Positions 46,701-57,598 are shown, numbered from the stretch's first letter. The stretch: 64,000 nucleotides of DNA from Acanthaster planci (GCF_001949145.1 NW_019091360.1:2459916-2523915); one strand, 5' to 3'. Notes: a model not told the origin generated them from the sequence alone. Numbers and translations are program-made.

Positions 46701-49700
46701 GAGGATTGGAAAGGCCGGCATAACCATTTAGAAAACAGCCATTAGTTTAGAACAAAATCCATGCCTAATTTCTCTGCATCTGTTTCTTCAGTTTAGAAGA
46801 GCTGATCAACAGAATTCATCAGAATAGTTTACATATATATTAATTTTTTAAGATCTTTGAAAAATATGAAATCTATTATTGATGAGCAAACCCATGTCAA
46901 GGAATTGTTTCTTCTGAAATGATTTATAGCTGGATGCAAATGTGAACATGCTGGATCAGTCCAAACATACCCCACTATTCAGGGCAGCAGAGATGGGCCA
47001 TACGCTTGTGGCCAAAGCACTTGTACAAGGTATGTTCCTGACCATTCACGTAAATGCTAAGGGCCCATTTACACAGACTAGTGGTGCCTTAAAGGTGGAC
47101 TGGCCAACTTTGAATATACAGCTGAATTATTCTGGGTGCTGCTGCAATTGGAATGAACCAGTTTGGTATTCACACAGCATATGCTCAAAATGAAGCACAT
47201 CTGACGTCATTTGAAAATAGCAATGAGGTCATTTGAGAATAGCAGTGAGGTCATTTGAAAATAGCAATGGGGTCATTTGAAAATAGCAATGGGGTCATTT
47301 GAAAATAGCAATAGGCGCGTAAGGTCAGCCCAATCAGGGCAGCCCCATGTCAACACAAATATGTTGAACATGTTTATATTCTTGAATGACTTGTCCTTTT
47401 GAAATATTAAGCTGGCTCTCTGTAAGAGTTTTTTTAAATCCAAATAGTGTGTATGGATTTGTCATTGGACTGCTTGTACATGTAAGTACAGTGTATAAGT
47501 TCGGAAGGAAATCACCTTCATTTTTGGCTAACTGATGTCTTTTTTATTTCATCACAGGTGGTGCCCATGTTGATATCATTGATCAAGAGGGTCGGTCACC
47601 TCTTCACTGGTATGTTTAGAAACGTCATTGTTGTGAAAGAAGTAACCCCTCCGATTCATGTTGTACTGTTTTCATTTGAATGAGTAATTTTTCAGAACAA
47701 CCATCAATACCCAGACAGACAACGTCATAAAAACCAGTGCTGTAGTCGAGACCACTTAAGACCCTCACAAGACCACACAAGACACTCAGCACAAGACCAA
47801 CACAAGACTTCCAGTCTGAATTCAAGCCACTAGCTCTTCAAATGAACTGCAACAGAAGCATTCCTTTGTCATTGTTCACCCTGTTTTGTGACTGGTCTTG
47901 TGATGGTCTCCACTACAGTCATTTGCAAAAGTTTAGGACCACCCATAGGAAATGCATTAACCTGAAGGAAAACCAAACTTAAACCAATCAATCATGGCAA
48001 CTTATGTTTATTTTCAATGTGTAACCTTGGTACCTTGGTTGAACATTTTTGACTACCATTCCATGATTTGACATCTTAACAGTCTAATATTCAGTGTTCC
48101 CTCCTTTTAATATTTCTAATTGCTTAGACTGGCTTTTTTTACCCATGCTGCCTTACAGACAAAATGTCTTACTACACCTACCTTTCCACAAAATTTCATT
48201 GAAATGGGTATATAGCATTACACTGATGTTATGCACCACTGTAACATCATAAGGAATCATTCAATGAGACAATGTAATGCAGGCCCAGTGACATAAATAC
48301 CAATAAAATTCAAGATGGTCTTAAACTTCTGCAAATGACTGTACAACGCTGATAAAAACCTTACAAGATTGTGATTGTTACTGCACACATATGGGTCTAT
48401 GGAGAGCTTTATGGCTTTTATTTTACCTGCCAATCAAAAAGATTGAGTGAAATATGAAATTGCTTTAACAGTTCAATGTCTTCAATTATAGATCTGAAAT
48501 GCAGAGGTGATGGTTTGTGACAATTATTCCATATCATGTGTTTATGGGTTTTCCAAATTTAAGACGTGCCTTTGTTTGTACCTGGTCATTTTTTGTACAG
48601 GGCAGCATTGGGTGGCCACACCTGTATCTGTGCCATCCTGGTTGGGGAGGGCATTGACCCCAACATCCAGGATTTCAATGGGAGAACCCCGCTGCAATGT
48701 GCCAGTTATGGAGGATTCACCAACAGCATATCCTTGCTGCTTGAGAAGGGCGCTGACCCAAATTCTCAGGATATCGAGGTAAGTCTCGACGTCCAATTGA
48801 ATACAAGCACGTTTTGATATCTGAGCAACTCTTGTAATTATTTTAAGAGCATTTCCTTTTGACCTCCATATATTGACCGATCAGCAGCCATGTATTATGG
48901 GCCTTCATCAGCAAACGTGATGACTTGCAGTACAAGGAAACATGGCACGTATGTCAGTTCTCGGTCCATTCCATCGCTAGCATGCTGTGCGGACTGGTTA
49001 GGCAGCATACATGTACCTTAATTTTCGGAGTATAAGCGGCCCGCTGTATAAGCCACAGCATGCAAAAATCGGCAAATTAAGATTTAAAGTCAGCGTATAA
49101 GCCGCACCGCAGCAGTGATGATCCAACAACGAAGGTCGTCATGCTGCGTGCTGAAGTGCCAATACAGCATGTACTGTACATCAACGATTCCACTACACAT
49201 GCAATCCTAATAAAAGTAAGCAAAATGTGAAAGAGTGTCACCATAAAAAGTGAATTTTAAGTCCTCAAAACTTAATATTTTTTGCGGGCTGGATGGTGGT
49301 CCTGTGTGGGCCGTACATCAGCTCTTGCCTCTTTTTCTCCCGAGGCTCGCAAAAGTTATGTAGTCAGGGACTTACAATAAAATCTCGGTAACTCAAAGTC
49401 GGTTAATGAAAGATCGTTTTATCTCATAGGTTGACTATTTCTTGCCAAAAAAATAGGCTATTAAAAAATACCTCTGTAACTGGCTACAATACTACATCCG
49501 ATTATCTCGAGGTTTTTGTGATGCCGATCAAAAAACACAACCAAATTGCTTCAGAAATGAAAAATCCACCACAAGACCTTGGTTCGAGTCATCACATTGG
49601 AACCGCTTGTGTTGCATGCAAGCTGCGTGCAGTATGGCACACACGCTCTAAACGTATCACCGCAATTGTGACAAACCCTGTTTTCAGGCTAGCCTGACTG

Positions 49701-52700
49701 CTACCGCAGACCCATTCATGGACAATCCAATCGCCAACTCTTTCCGATAACCAAGTGACCACAGAAAGTGTTGTCATCAGAAAACCCAAGTGAAAAAACC
49801 TGAAATTCTGTGGCATGTCATGCTGAACACGATCGGCGAAAAGAAAACAGATCTGCCTCACGAATGTACACCATTGAAGCAGTTTTTGCTTATTTAAGCC
49901 TAACACTCCTCAATCTTTTACCTGTTGGAGGACTGAGGACTGTTAGGGTTAACGGTAGAAAGAAATCTTTAGGTCACGACAATAAAAAAAAAGGAAAATG
50001 ATTATTTGTCTACAAATATTACACCATGAGATTGAATAAAAAAAACGGGAAAATAATCACTAAAAAATGTTGCCACAGGGCAAGTAAAGTTTAAGATTAT
50101 GTAGGCCCGTCACATTTCATGCATATGTTTCATGACTCCGTGACTCAGGGAATTCATTAAAAACTTGAAATCTGGAAAACTCAAATTTTGACTTATTCTC
50201 CGAGGTTCGAGTTCTCAGATGTAAGCAGCAACCAACGAAAACCAGACTGCGCCACCTGCACGTGGTATGCGTAGCCCAGACCCTACTTTTGTGACTGATT
50301 TTATGCTTCAAAGTTTGCCGTATAAACCGCTTGGTGTATAAGCCACAGAGACATTTTTCAGCATGAGAATCAGTGCTTAAGCCACAGCTTATATTCCAAA
50401 AATTACCGTATTTGCCTACAATGGTAGTTCCAGGGTCTCCAAAATGAAACAAAGCACAATACCAGGTTTGAATCACTGACAGATATGCTTTCCATGGAGG
50501 CAACACTCTTGATCATATAAGCTTGGTCAACTGATGTTGTCATCGACCCTTATTAATTTCAAGCTTTGAGTATATTTCTACATGAAATGACAGAGTTTCT
50601 AAAGTTGAATCCAATACACCTCTAACATGATCACTTCACACTTTACTTACATGTGTACTATATCTAATGGCAGTAAGGTGGGACATGATCCATTGAGCCT
50701 TTGCAGGAAAGCGCACCTGTAAACAGTGTGTGATGTTGTTGTGTTTTAGGTCTGTTGGCCATTTTTATGCTCATATGTCAGACACTGTTGTAGTTACGTT
50801 TACCCTGTACAAACTGTAACAACATTTCTATGTTGAATGGTTTCCAACTGTTGTGGTTTGTGCATAGGGCATGACTGCATTACACTGGTGCTGCAGCTCT
50901 GGTTACCTGGATGCCGCCAAGCTACTGCTGGACCACTGTGCCTTCCCCAACCACATTGAGTACACGGAGGACCGCTTCACGCCTCTTGATTATGCCCTGC
51001 TGAATGAACACCATCACATTGCACAGTATATGATCGAGCAGGGGGCGCTATCCATCACAGGCATCCGTGACATCGCTGCCATTCGGATACAGGCCTACTT
51101 CCGAGGATACCGAGTCCGCAAAACGTTTGTTGAGAGGAAGAAGTTACTTATGAAGCATGAGCAGCTGAGGAAGGATGCTGCCAAGTAAGTGAACCTCAAA
51201 TTTGGGACAGTAGAAACACCTGTTGGCACTTTAAGCATTCTTCCATCTAAGGGGTGCAGTCTGCCAACTAAAGGGTGCATTACGCCAATTTAGGGGTGCA
51301 TTTCTAACCATACTCTGAACCTTCCCTAACCCACACATTGTCGAACCTGTTGTCACAGTTCTTATTATCTCTTTCCCTCTATCCCTGACCCTATTACTCC
51401 CCCCCCCATTTTCATTACCACTCCCTAATTTGTTTACTTTGTTGTACTTTCCGTAAATTGTTCAATTGTGCGTAACATAGTCCTAACTTACGGTATGTTT
51501 GGTTGTCATACTTTTGTGTAATTATTCATTGTACTGTATTTTACAACCTTTTTAGGGAATTACATGGAAATATCAATTTTCATGTAAATTTGTTGGGATG
51601 ACTGTAATAAATGAAATGAATATTATATTCAGACACAATGAAGGGTTCAAGTAACAATCCAATAAGGGGTATTTCTTGCTTCTGTGGAACATTTGAAAAC
51701 TGACATGGTTAATGTTGGTCAATTTGGAAACAAAGCAGTTGTATTTGCCATTTCTGATATTCAGTGTACTTTGCATTTGTAGGAAGAGAGTGGAAATGAC
51801 CAAGAAAATTGAGACCAAAGAAACCTTAAAAGCAAACACAGGAAACTGTGATGCCCAGACAGGACAACTTAACAGTGATCAGATAGAGAAAAGTGGAAAA
51901 ACTGAAGAAGTGTCTTCTGAACTGCGACTGGAACAAACCAATTGTGAATTGGAAACAGAACTGGAGTTGGGACAACCCAAGAAACGATGCTGGGAAACAG
52001 ATATACAGACAGCTGGCAAAGCAAGCAACGAGGATATAGACATCAAAGGAGAGGATGGGAGCTTGAGGTCAGAGGTCAGAGATGAAAACCAGTCATCAGA
52101 TCGTACCACTTCAGACAGGGGAAGGCACAACTTGGACAAGCTTAATGTAAGAGAATCACAAACACGAAAAGGCAGTGAGCACAAGAATGATCTTGTTAAA
52201 GAACAGGAGACTGCGAGCGTTCTATATTTGCAGTCATCAGAAGGTGCAAAAATCATGGCGAGGAATCAAGAAAGAACTGAAAATAATATTTCCCTTGTGA
52301 ACAACCATACAGACGTTCGGGCTGGCACTGCAAATGCAAACTCAAACAACAGCAACAGTAATCCAGACATTGTTTCGGGAAGTGACAAAAGAACAGAGCA
52401 TGGGAAGTTTGAGGAGAGGAGACATCTTGGGGGACAGGACAGGTGTACACACACTGGTGGTAATACTGTCACCCATCAATTGTCAACTGAGGATAGGCAA
52501 CAGGTGGTTGAGAGAGAGAGGCGGAGACTCACAGTTTGGAGGAGGGAAAGTGACTCAGCAATCACCATTCAAAGGGCATGGAAAAAGTAAGGCACTTACT
52601 AAATGGTTTTACTTGCAGCAGTTTGAAAGATGTTTTAGTCAAGAAAACTTCAAATGTATGCAGAGCCGTTTAGGAACAGAACATTTATTTCTTCATTATA

Positions 52701-55700
52701 GTTTTGACATTTGACTATGGCTGAGTAGCTCTTGCCACTGGCAAAGCCAAGGATTAACACTGAAAGCCAAAAATTAGTTTGGCATTTCAAAAATACAGTT
52801 TCAGTCTTGCTTCAGAAAATCGTAAATATGTGAGTTAAAAGTGGTTTCGATTTCTTTGGAATTTGGTAATTCTAGTGCGGACATGTTAAAATACTTTCTT
52901 CCCTTACTTTTTTTGACCAAAAATGGTGTTTTGTAATAAAAGCTTTTCAAATGCCTATGTGGGATACATTATTTTGTTTTATTTGTGTTGTAGAAATGTT
53001 CAAGTTATACCCTTTTCAATCTTTTTTTAGTTTTAAGCAGCACCAGTTGCACAGGAATGTCAGTCATTATCTGGACTTCAGTAACACTAAACAATGGGCA
53101 AACAGGAGAAAAGTCCCTATGTCACACCACAGGATAGACCCCAGGTCAGATGAGGCAGGGGATCATCATCTGTCAGCTGCCCACACTATCAAGCAACCTT
53201 GGAGGGGTTACAACTTGAACAAGCTTCAGTCAGCATCGAAGGCTGGGAGCATTAGTCAACCCCGGCTGAATGCTCTCAAACATGCTGTACTGATGAATAA
53301 GACATACGGTAAGTACAATGATATACTACTTTTCTTTATCTCTTAGGTCTATTTACACTTATGGGCTATCCACCCTTGTTGCAACCAAGTTATATAATTC
53401 CAGGTAAAGTCCCTTTTTTTCTATAAAGTTAAAGGTGGTGTACACGGTACACCATTGGTTTTTTGTCGTAATTTCACAAGATTGGCTGATTACAGTGTAT
53501 AATATTCACTGCAACTGACATTCCATTCACTTGTTTCATGTTTGGGTCAACTGCTTTGTGAAAAATTGAGAAAAACAGTGAGGCATTTTCAATGCTTAAA
53601 TCGAAGGTCTTGTAGTTTATCTTGCGTAAAATCTATGAATTATAGGGCGTTCGTAGTACAAGCGAACAACGTCCGCGGGGTTAGGGTGGGAACAGGTGTG
53701 ACAGGTTCTCATTCCCTTAAAAAAGGAGCATTTTTCAACGGTTAGGAGTAATCAGTAAATTTACCCCTTACCTTGGAGTAATGCGCCTCCTCGACAATGT
53801 AGCATTGCGGATTCGTGGAAAAACTTCATCCAGGAACACAGCAGTCGACTTGTGTCTGTGACATCGAAACGAGTAGGCCTATATTATAATGCACATGGGC
53901 GCGATCGTGTTTATAACGGCTATTTCATGTCAGTCCACCCGTCGCGTGAAAGTCTAAAGCGGCATTCATAGTTGAGTCATTAATAATTATTATAAGTAAA
54001 AAAGAATTACGTCTTGAACAAGGGATGATTAACATGTGGAAATCGTACTTTTTGTTGACGAGAATCATCATGCTCGGAAACAGCCGCCATAATGGATCCT
54101 ACCATTATTATCTAGGGGTGATTTTGAATTCGCAACGTTTTCCCATTAAAGAAAAATTTCCGTAAATAAAATTCAACTTCAAACTGATCCAATTTATTTT
54201 CTACTTTACGCCTAACACTCAGGTTTCTGTAATTTCAGTTCACAGTGTTTTTGGTAAAAGAAAAATGTTGGTATATTTTTGGCTGCTTTTAGGTTTATCC
54301 GTTCATTAATGGAGACTCCCACAACATCTGCAAACACTACATTGGCCCAAATAGAAAATTGGTGCCTGTTAGAGGATGTGATGTGCGAAGTGAAATGAAC
54401 TCTATTCCGATGGTCGGCCGACCATCGTAAAAAAAAAACAAAATGTTTGTTTTCTTGAAAATTACAACATTCTGGGTGGAAATATTTTACAGACTGATTG
54501 AGACTGTTATGTACTTTCCTTCAAGTAAGATATTTGAGGAATATGTGGTAGTCCCATTTTCAGGATTTTACCAATGGTGTACACCACCTTTAAGTCAAGT
54601 CTCAAGTCAAGCCAATTTGAAATTACATGTACTTCACTTGCAAGAACATGCTTCAGCATTGTTCCCATCTGCACTGGCACATTAAAATCATTAGCATGAA
54701 CGAAAATCAGTTTATCTGTTTGATGTGGCTGTTTCAAGGAGTGCATCAAGTAAGGGGAATTCACAAATAACTTGCATACTTGTCAAACATTCTCGCTAAA
54801 ACACCTTATTTGAATATTAAATAGTCTAAAGTCTTCTCTTAAACTCTGTGTGGTGAAGTGGTTGTAGTCATTTAAAAGGTAATGTCAAGAAGTCAAGTTT
54901 ATTCATGTCAAGTCACAAGTCATATTTTGTCAAGTCAAGTCAGCTCAAGTCTCAAGTCAACAAAAAGCAACTCAAGTCTGACTCAAGACCAAGTCAGTGA
55001 CTCAAGTCCATCCATCCAGAGTGGGAGCAGGAGAAGGTGCTTTTTTCATAGCAGTAGTGTATCTTGCGGGAAATACATTTTGTTGTTGCGCCGTTGTACT
55101 TCCTCACTTGTTTAAAGCACATTAAACCAGAGGATGTGCATAGATTGCTCCCAATTTGGTTACATGTATCTCTGTTCATAGAAAATGATGCTCTGGAAAC
55201 CAGGCTTGAGGATGAGATATTGCATTGCCGTGTCCAAAAGGGGCTTTTAGAGCTGTGGCTATGTCTGTTGTCAGCGCGTCTCCGCATATTTTCAGTGCAG
55301 TGAAGACGTACATCTAACTCTAACAACACATTCGGACAGAGCTGTTAAATACTTCCCACCAACGTGGCTCTTTTCAATCGATGAGGGGGCACTTCTGTTC
55401 AATGCTGATAACCGAAATCATGAGGGGAAACTGCGTGTGCCGGTCAAAAGTTGCTCGGTGTGCAAATTATTGACTGTGACAAGTGCAAGTCGTGCCCTGC
55501 TGGAAGAATCGAAGGGACAAAGAAACGCTCACACATGCCACTCTGTCCATGATGTCATACCTAACAAGCCCACTGATTGCCCAGAATGCACTGGCAAGTT
55601 AATGTATAATTCCATGGAATACATGTATTAATTGAAATTTAGTTCCAGAAAAAAAGATTCACCTATTTGTCTCTCTTGAAATTCAGTCTATCATAGATTT

Positions 55701-57598
55701 ATCACATATGTTATGTTGGCTTGTAGGCAACAAGCAGATGGCTAGCGAACCACAGCATTCTTCCTCATTTGTCAGCAGAGCACGCCCTCACTACCAGCGT
55801 TACATCCCATCCCCTGCAGGTATGTACAGATTGTCCTAGCTACTAGACTGGATTCCCAAAACCAAAGTCTTGACTTCTTTTGTTGAGTTCATCAGAAAAA
55901 ATACACCGCCATATGCTCCTCACATTGCCCCCTTAACCACCCTCAATGTTCACCACATTTGTAAATGGCATCTATACATCATGCTGAAAGTCCGAAAAAT
56001 AGCATGCAGAGAAAGTGCACTGTTGGCTTAACTGAGTCCAAAAGGAGCAATTTCTTCTTTTTTTTCATACTTTATAATCTACACAAGGAGATTACAATGG
56101 GAAGACCCCAGTGTGTTTGGTACTTCCACTGTCCTATCTAGAATTAGCGATGTGAACACCACTCAATAAAGCATTGTTTGTATGGAAGACAAGTCATTTA
56201 ATTATTGACAAAGTATTGCCAGTTTCTTTCAAGTGTATTATTTGAAAACAATGCAGTCTGTGAAGCTTTATTGATAGTGGCATATGCTAAACAATCAAAC
56301 TCAGTCAAATGGAAATCTGGCGAATGCATCTGATACCTATATCTCTTTCAGTTGCTTCATTCAAAGTATGTGCACATCAGTGGGTGGTACAAACATGTTT
56401 CAAAATATTGTTTAATAACATGGAATTTCTTCCAAGACAATGTTGTCCGAGACAGGACCTTTCCAGTGCCTTTGTATACATGAATTCCTGTCAGTGAAAT
56501 ATCATTACATGTAGACCCAAACTAGAGGTAAATTTCCATCTGCCCTTTATTAACCTATTTTATTTCTGAATGATACAGCATTGTCGTTCAACTTTGCAAT
56601 GGATCAGTATCGGCCCATGGTCCGGAATATCAGAACCCCAGCCAGCTTGGAGATGCTTAATCACCGAACAAAACAAGACACCAATCAACACAACAGTAGT
56701 TTGTATACAGGTGAGAAACTGTTTTTTTAGTGGTTAGTTCTAATTAATACGGGCGATTCACAGTAGTGCGCCACCAAGAGTTTGCAACGCGTTGGCCAAT
56801 CATAACGTACGAAATTTGTCGACCCTTTCCAAATGCGCATTGGGTCGACAAATTTCGCGGGTTGCAAACTCTTGAGGGCGCACTATTGTGAAGCGGCCGT
56901 ATTCTATTCAGTGTGAATAGTAAGTCCAGCAGATTTTGAAAATGTGCACATCTACCAGTCGTTCAAACTTGGTCCGATGACATGGAGACTCACTTAAAGT
57001 TGATATTCACTTCTTCAAAAAGGAAAAGATTTTACAAAAGAGTGAAGTGTAAATGGTTTTGTTGTCAATTTTCATTGGAATTCCATAAAGGCATAACCAC
57101 TTACCAAATAATGAAAAGAAAATCATTACAACAGGTATGTTTTTCGAATACAGGTTTGTTCTAAAGGTTTTCAGGGGGGGGCTGGACCGATTGTCATAAA
57201 AGTCCTGTTTTACCAATTACGACTTGTCTTTGGTGAATTCACACAGTTGAATGCAAGGGAGTATGTGGATGATCTTTTAAGAATAAGTGAGTTTTTACTC
57301 TTTTATATTCATTTTTCTTAGTAAGCCTCTGTACTGCCACACTTTTACCTGTATTTTCTATGGTGGCAATGGGGGCTCACAATCCACTGAGCTCCATAGG
57401 AAAGCATGCATGTACATTTTTTTACAATTTACAAATGAATGTATTCATCAGGCCAGAGGCCTATTGGAAATTTTACTATTAAGACTCAATAGCTGCATTG
57501 TTTCCTGTTGCTTTTCACTTTGTGCAGGTCCACAGAGGGCTGATTGTGAGCAGTCTCCTAAGAATGCAAGAAGCTTTTATTACAATCACTGCAGTTAA
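37564..57598 (+). CDS. INVS: Inversin (nephrocystin-2), complete coding region (18 exons)
   Basis: Exons: 37564-37753, 38731-38897, 39988-40161, 40746-40811, 41368-41472, 41964-42074, 44969-45151, 45730-45898, 46277-46332, 46930-47029, 47558-47609, 48601-48778, 50868-51184, 51783-52586, 53031-53308, 55727-55819, 56579-56710, 57528-57598. All are GT/AG with matching phases; total 3246 nt, 1081 residues (human inversin 1065). An N-terminal ankyrin-repeat block (about 50-580) shares VHAAAVNGDK, DQFGRTPLM, RTALHWS and GRTPLQCA with vertebrate inversin. An IQ motif (IQAYFRGYRVR, about 590) and a second IQ-like site (ITIQRAWKNFKQ, about 890) flank a charged low-complexity region. The family scaffolds the inversin compartment of cilia with NPHP3, NEK8 and ANKS6 and modulates Wnt signalling; calmodulin binding is expected at the IQ motifs. 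The ATG at 37564 directly follows an AG, so an upstream non-coding exon is likely. Confidence 0.95.
38270..38575 (-). repeat. tRNA-derived SINE, minus strand
   Basis: On the minus strand GGCCTGTTGGTTAGGAG (A-box region) and GGTTCAACTTA (B-box region) stand at tRNA-like spacing (about 38500-38565). The body continues leftward with the common CACCCATTTATA/GTGGAAAGAGGCAAGTG block at 38415-38460. In the first long INVS intron. Confidence 0.65.
38731..38897 (+). CDS. INVS: INVS exon, ankyrin repeats
   Basis: Encodes DQFGRTPLMLTVLADRLECA and GRTAFHWAAYK. Phase 1 in, phase 0 out. Confidence 0.95.
38935..39545 (+). repeat. GACTTG-rich dispersed repeat, copy A
   Basis: Two clusters (38938-39030 and 39449-39545) of GACTTG/GACTCAAGTC words in runs such as GTGACTTGTGACTTGACTT, separated by unrelated sequence. 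In an INVS intron. Related blocks lie at 54593-55015 (inverted) and 62690-63065. Confidence 0.7.
39988..40161 (+). CDS. INVS: INVS exon, ankyrin repeats
   Basis: 58 codons: GNLRFCKLLLAKGANW and SALHLATRHDNTKCLMLLIK. The ANW and TRH positions match vertebrate inversin. Confidence 0.95.
40746..40811 (+). CDS. INVS: INVS exon, ankyrin repeat
   Basis: 22 codons, RTALHWSSSYGNEEAVKLLI, most of one ankyrin repeat. Confidence 0.95.
41368..41472 (+). CDS. INVS: INVS exon, ankyrin repeat
   Basis: NSNIGIPDVDGKTPLHWAAS and HDTSAVNTVQLIL; nearly the same as the human segment (SNIGIPDVEGKIPLHWAA). Confidence 0.95.
41964..42074 (+). CDS. INVS: INVS exon, ankyrin repeat
   Basis: TWQDYEGRTALHLAVAQGNE and IAKQLINFQ. 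A non-LTR element fragment begins about 15 bases past its donor. Confidence 0.95.
42085..42630 (+). mobile_element. Non-LTR retrotransposon 3' end
   Basis: Encodes the C-terminal RT-associated region (LLQQLHWLPVQKRIIFKTAV, NVYKALTGTHPQYI) followed, after frame breaks, by GDRAF and a CWNSLP-like box. It ends with AAAATGCGCTGTATAAATTA and TAATTTTTATTAATAAT, typical of the 3' tail of CR1/L2-type elements. In an INVS intron. Confidence 0.8.
42640..43930. other. INVS intron interior, nothing identified
   Basis: 1.3 kb of AT-rich intron between the non-LTR fragment and the inverted-repeat element at 43938. No splice-bounded frame or internal repeat was identified. Confidence 0.6.
43938..44928. mobile_element. 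TIR element with TTA target duplication
   Basis: Left end GGGAGCATCTAAAAATCAGG and right end (reversed) GGGAGCGTCTCATAATTCGG pair for over 20 bases and are both followed inward by AAC-TTC blocks. TTA flanks both sides (43935-43937, 44929-44931). A 3-bp TTA duplication would suit PIF/Harbinger. No transposase; 991 bp. Confidence 0.6.
44969..45151 (+). CDS. INVS: INVS exon, ankyrin repeats
   Basis: DNMFRTPLHWAAVLGHTHIV and NGATPLHYAAQNNHA, two repeats. Donor GCT|GTAAGT. Confidence 0.95.
45730..45898 (+). CDS. INVS: INVS exon, ankyrin repeat
   Basis: DEPDLEGRTALMWAAGKGAD and DINATDKTGAT; LEGRT-MWAAGKG is an inversin-specific signature. Confidence 0.95.
46277..46332 (+). CDS. INVS: INVS exon, ankyrin repeat
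   Basis: 18 codons plus phase completion: ALHAAAMCGHPSTIQVLLE. Acceptor TTCTCTCTGCAG. Confidence 0.92.
46930..47029 (+). CDS. INVS: INVS exon, ankyrin repeat
   Basis: LDANVNMLDQSKHTPLFRAA and EMGHTLVAKALVQ, matching the KHTPLFRACEMGH segment of human inversin. Confidence 0.95.
47206..47315 (+). repeat. 23-bp tandem repeat, about 4.7 copies
   Basis: Unit GTCATTTGAAAATAGCAATG plus GGG/AG, repeated with few substitutions. In an INVS intron. Confidence 0.9.
47558..47609 (+). CDS. INVS: INVS exon, ankyrin repeat
   Basis: GGAHVDIIDQEGRSPLHW, with the Trp codon split across the intron (phase 2). Confidence 0.92.
47916..48341. mobile_element. Tc1/mariner-like non-autonomous element
   Basis: CAGTCATTTGCAAAAGTTTA at the left and its inverse at the right (CAGTCATTTGCAGAAGTTTA), each flanked by TA. 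426 bp with no ORF. In an INVS intron. Confidence 0.7.
48601..48778 (+). CDS. INVS: INVS exon, ankyrin repeats
   Basis: AALGGHTCICAILVGEGIDP, FNGRTPLQCASYGGF and LLEKGADPNSQD. Acceptor TTTTTTGTACAG. Confidence 0.95.
49014..50410. mobile_element. TIR element of about 1.4 kb
   Basis: Left TACCTTAATTTTCGGAGTAT and right, reversed, TACGGTAATTTTTGGAATAT; both ends continue with repeated TATAAGCCACAGC/TATAAGCCGC words. The middle (49376-49520) has CTCGGTAACTCAAAGTCGG-like sequence reminiscent of pogo/Tigger ends, so it may be composite. No intact transposase. Confidence 0.6.
50868..51184 (+). CDS. INVS: INVS exon, last ankyrin repeats and IQ motif
   Basis: GMTALHWCCSSGYLDAAKLL, RFTPLDYALLNEHHH, then IQ motif RIQAYFRGYRVRKTF and ERKKLLMKHEQLRKDAAK, the latter almost unchanged from human. 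Confidence 0.97.
51783..52586 (+). CDS. INVS: INVS exon, charged low-complexity region
   Basis: 804 nt. Lys/Glu/Asn/Ser-rich, poorly conserved, ending VERERRRLTVWRRESDSAIT and IQRAWK, the start of the second IQ-like site. Vertebrate inversin has a divergent linker followed by QRERRR and IQRAWR at the same place. Confidence 0.92.
53031..53308 (+). CDS. INVS: INVS exon, after second IQ site
   Basis: Continues the IQ-like helix (NFKQHQLHRNV) and then a basic, Ser/His-rich segment (TIKQPWRGYNLNKLQS). Phase 2 in. Confidence 0.88.
53429..54593. mobile_element. TTAA-flanked TIR element of 1.17 kb
   Basis: Left TTAAAGGTGGTGTACAC and right, reversed, TTAAAGGTGGTGTACACC with a following ATTGG. TTAA occurs at both edges (53429-53432, 54590-54593). 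A 20-bp perfect palindrome (CGATGGTCGGCCGACCATCG) lies near 54409-54428. In an INVS intron; the inner frame at 53542-53745 is not recognised. Confidence 0.6.
54593..55015 (-). repeat. GACTTG-rich dispersed repeat, copy B (inverted)
   Basis: CAAGTC words in runs (TCAAGTCTCAAGTCAAG near 54595; CAAGTCAAGTCAGCTCAAGT near 54930). It starts exactly at the end of the TTAA element and so was probably split by it. Confidence 0.7.
55020..55726. other. INVS intron interior
   Basis: About 0.7 kb between the GACTTG repeat and the next INVS exon. Short open frames such as 55064-55303 and 55437-55631 lack conserved motifs or convincing splice sites. Confidence 0.5.
55727..55819 (+). CDS. INVS: INVS exon, C-terminal region
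   Basis: 30 codons: MASEPQHSSSFVSRARPHYQ and RYIPSPAG. Not conserved with human; placed by splice sites and phase only. Confidence 0.7.
56579..56710 (+). CDS. INVS: INVS exon, C-terminal region
   Basis: ALSFNFAMDQYRPMVRNIRT and LEMLNHRTKQDTN. Phase-compatible, with a good acceptor (TGAATGATACAG) and donor (ACAG|GTGAGA). Confidence 0.7.
56746..56903. mobile_element. Foldback MITE
   Basis: Almost completely palindromic: AATACGGGCGATTCACAGTA opposite AATACGGCCGCTTCACAATA, and inner arms CAAGAGTTTGCAAC and GAAATTTGTCGACCC matched inverted. Only about 16 bases form the loop. GC-rich for this window. Confidence 0.8.
57528..57598 (+). CDS. INVS: INVS terminal exon
   Basis: GPQRADCEQSPKNARSFYYN then HCS and TAA. 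Follows TTCACTTTGTGCAG. AATAAA words at 57794-57799 and 58206-58211 are candidate poly(A) signals. Confidence 0.7.

Noticed and set aside
47206-47315. CRISPR-like repeat
   Set aside because: Contiguous 23-bp tandem units with no spacers.
51712-51782. Extension of the INVS exon upstream of 51783
   Set aside because: The frame is open, but a strong acceptor (GCATTTGTAG) and phase with the preceding exon fix the start at 51783.
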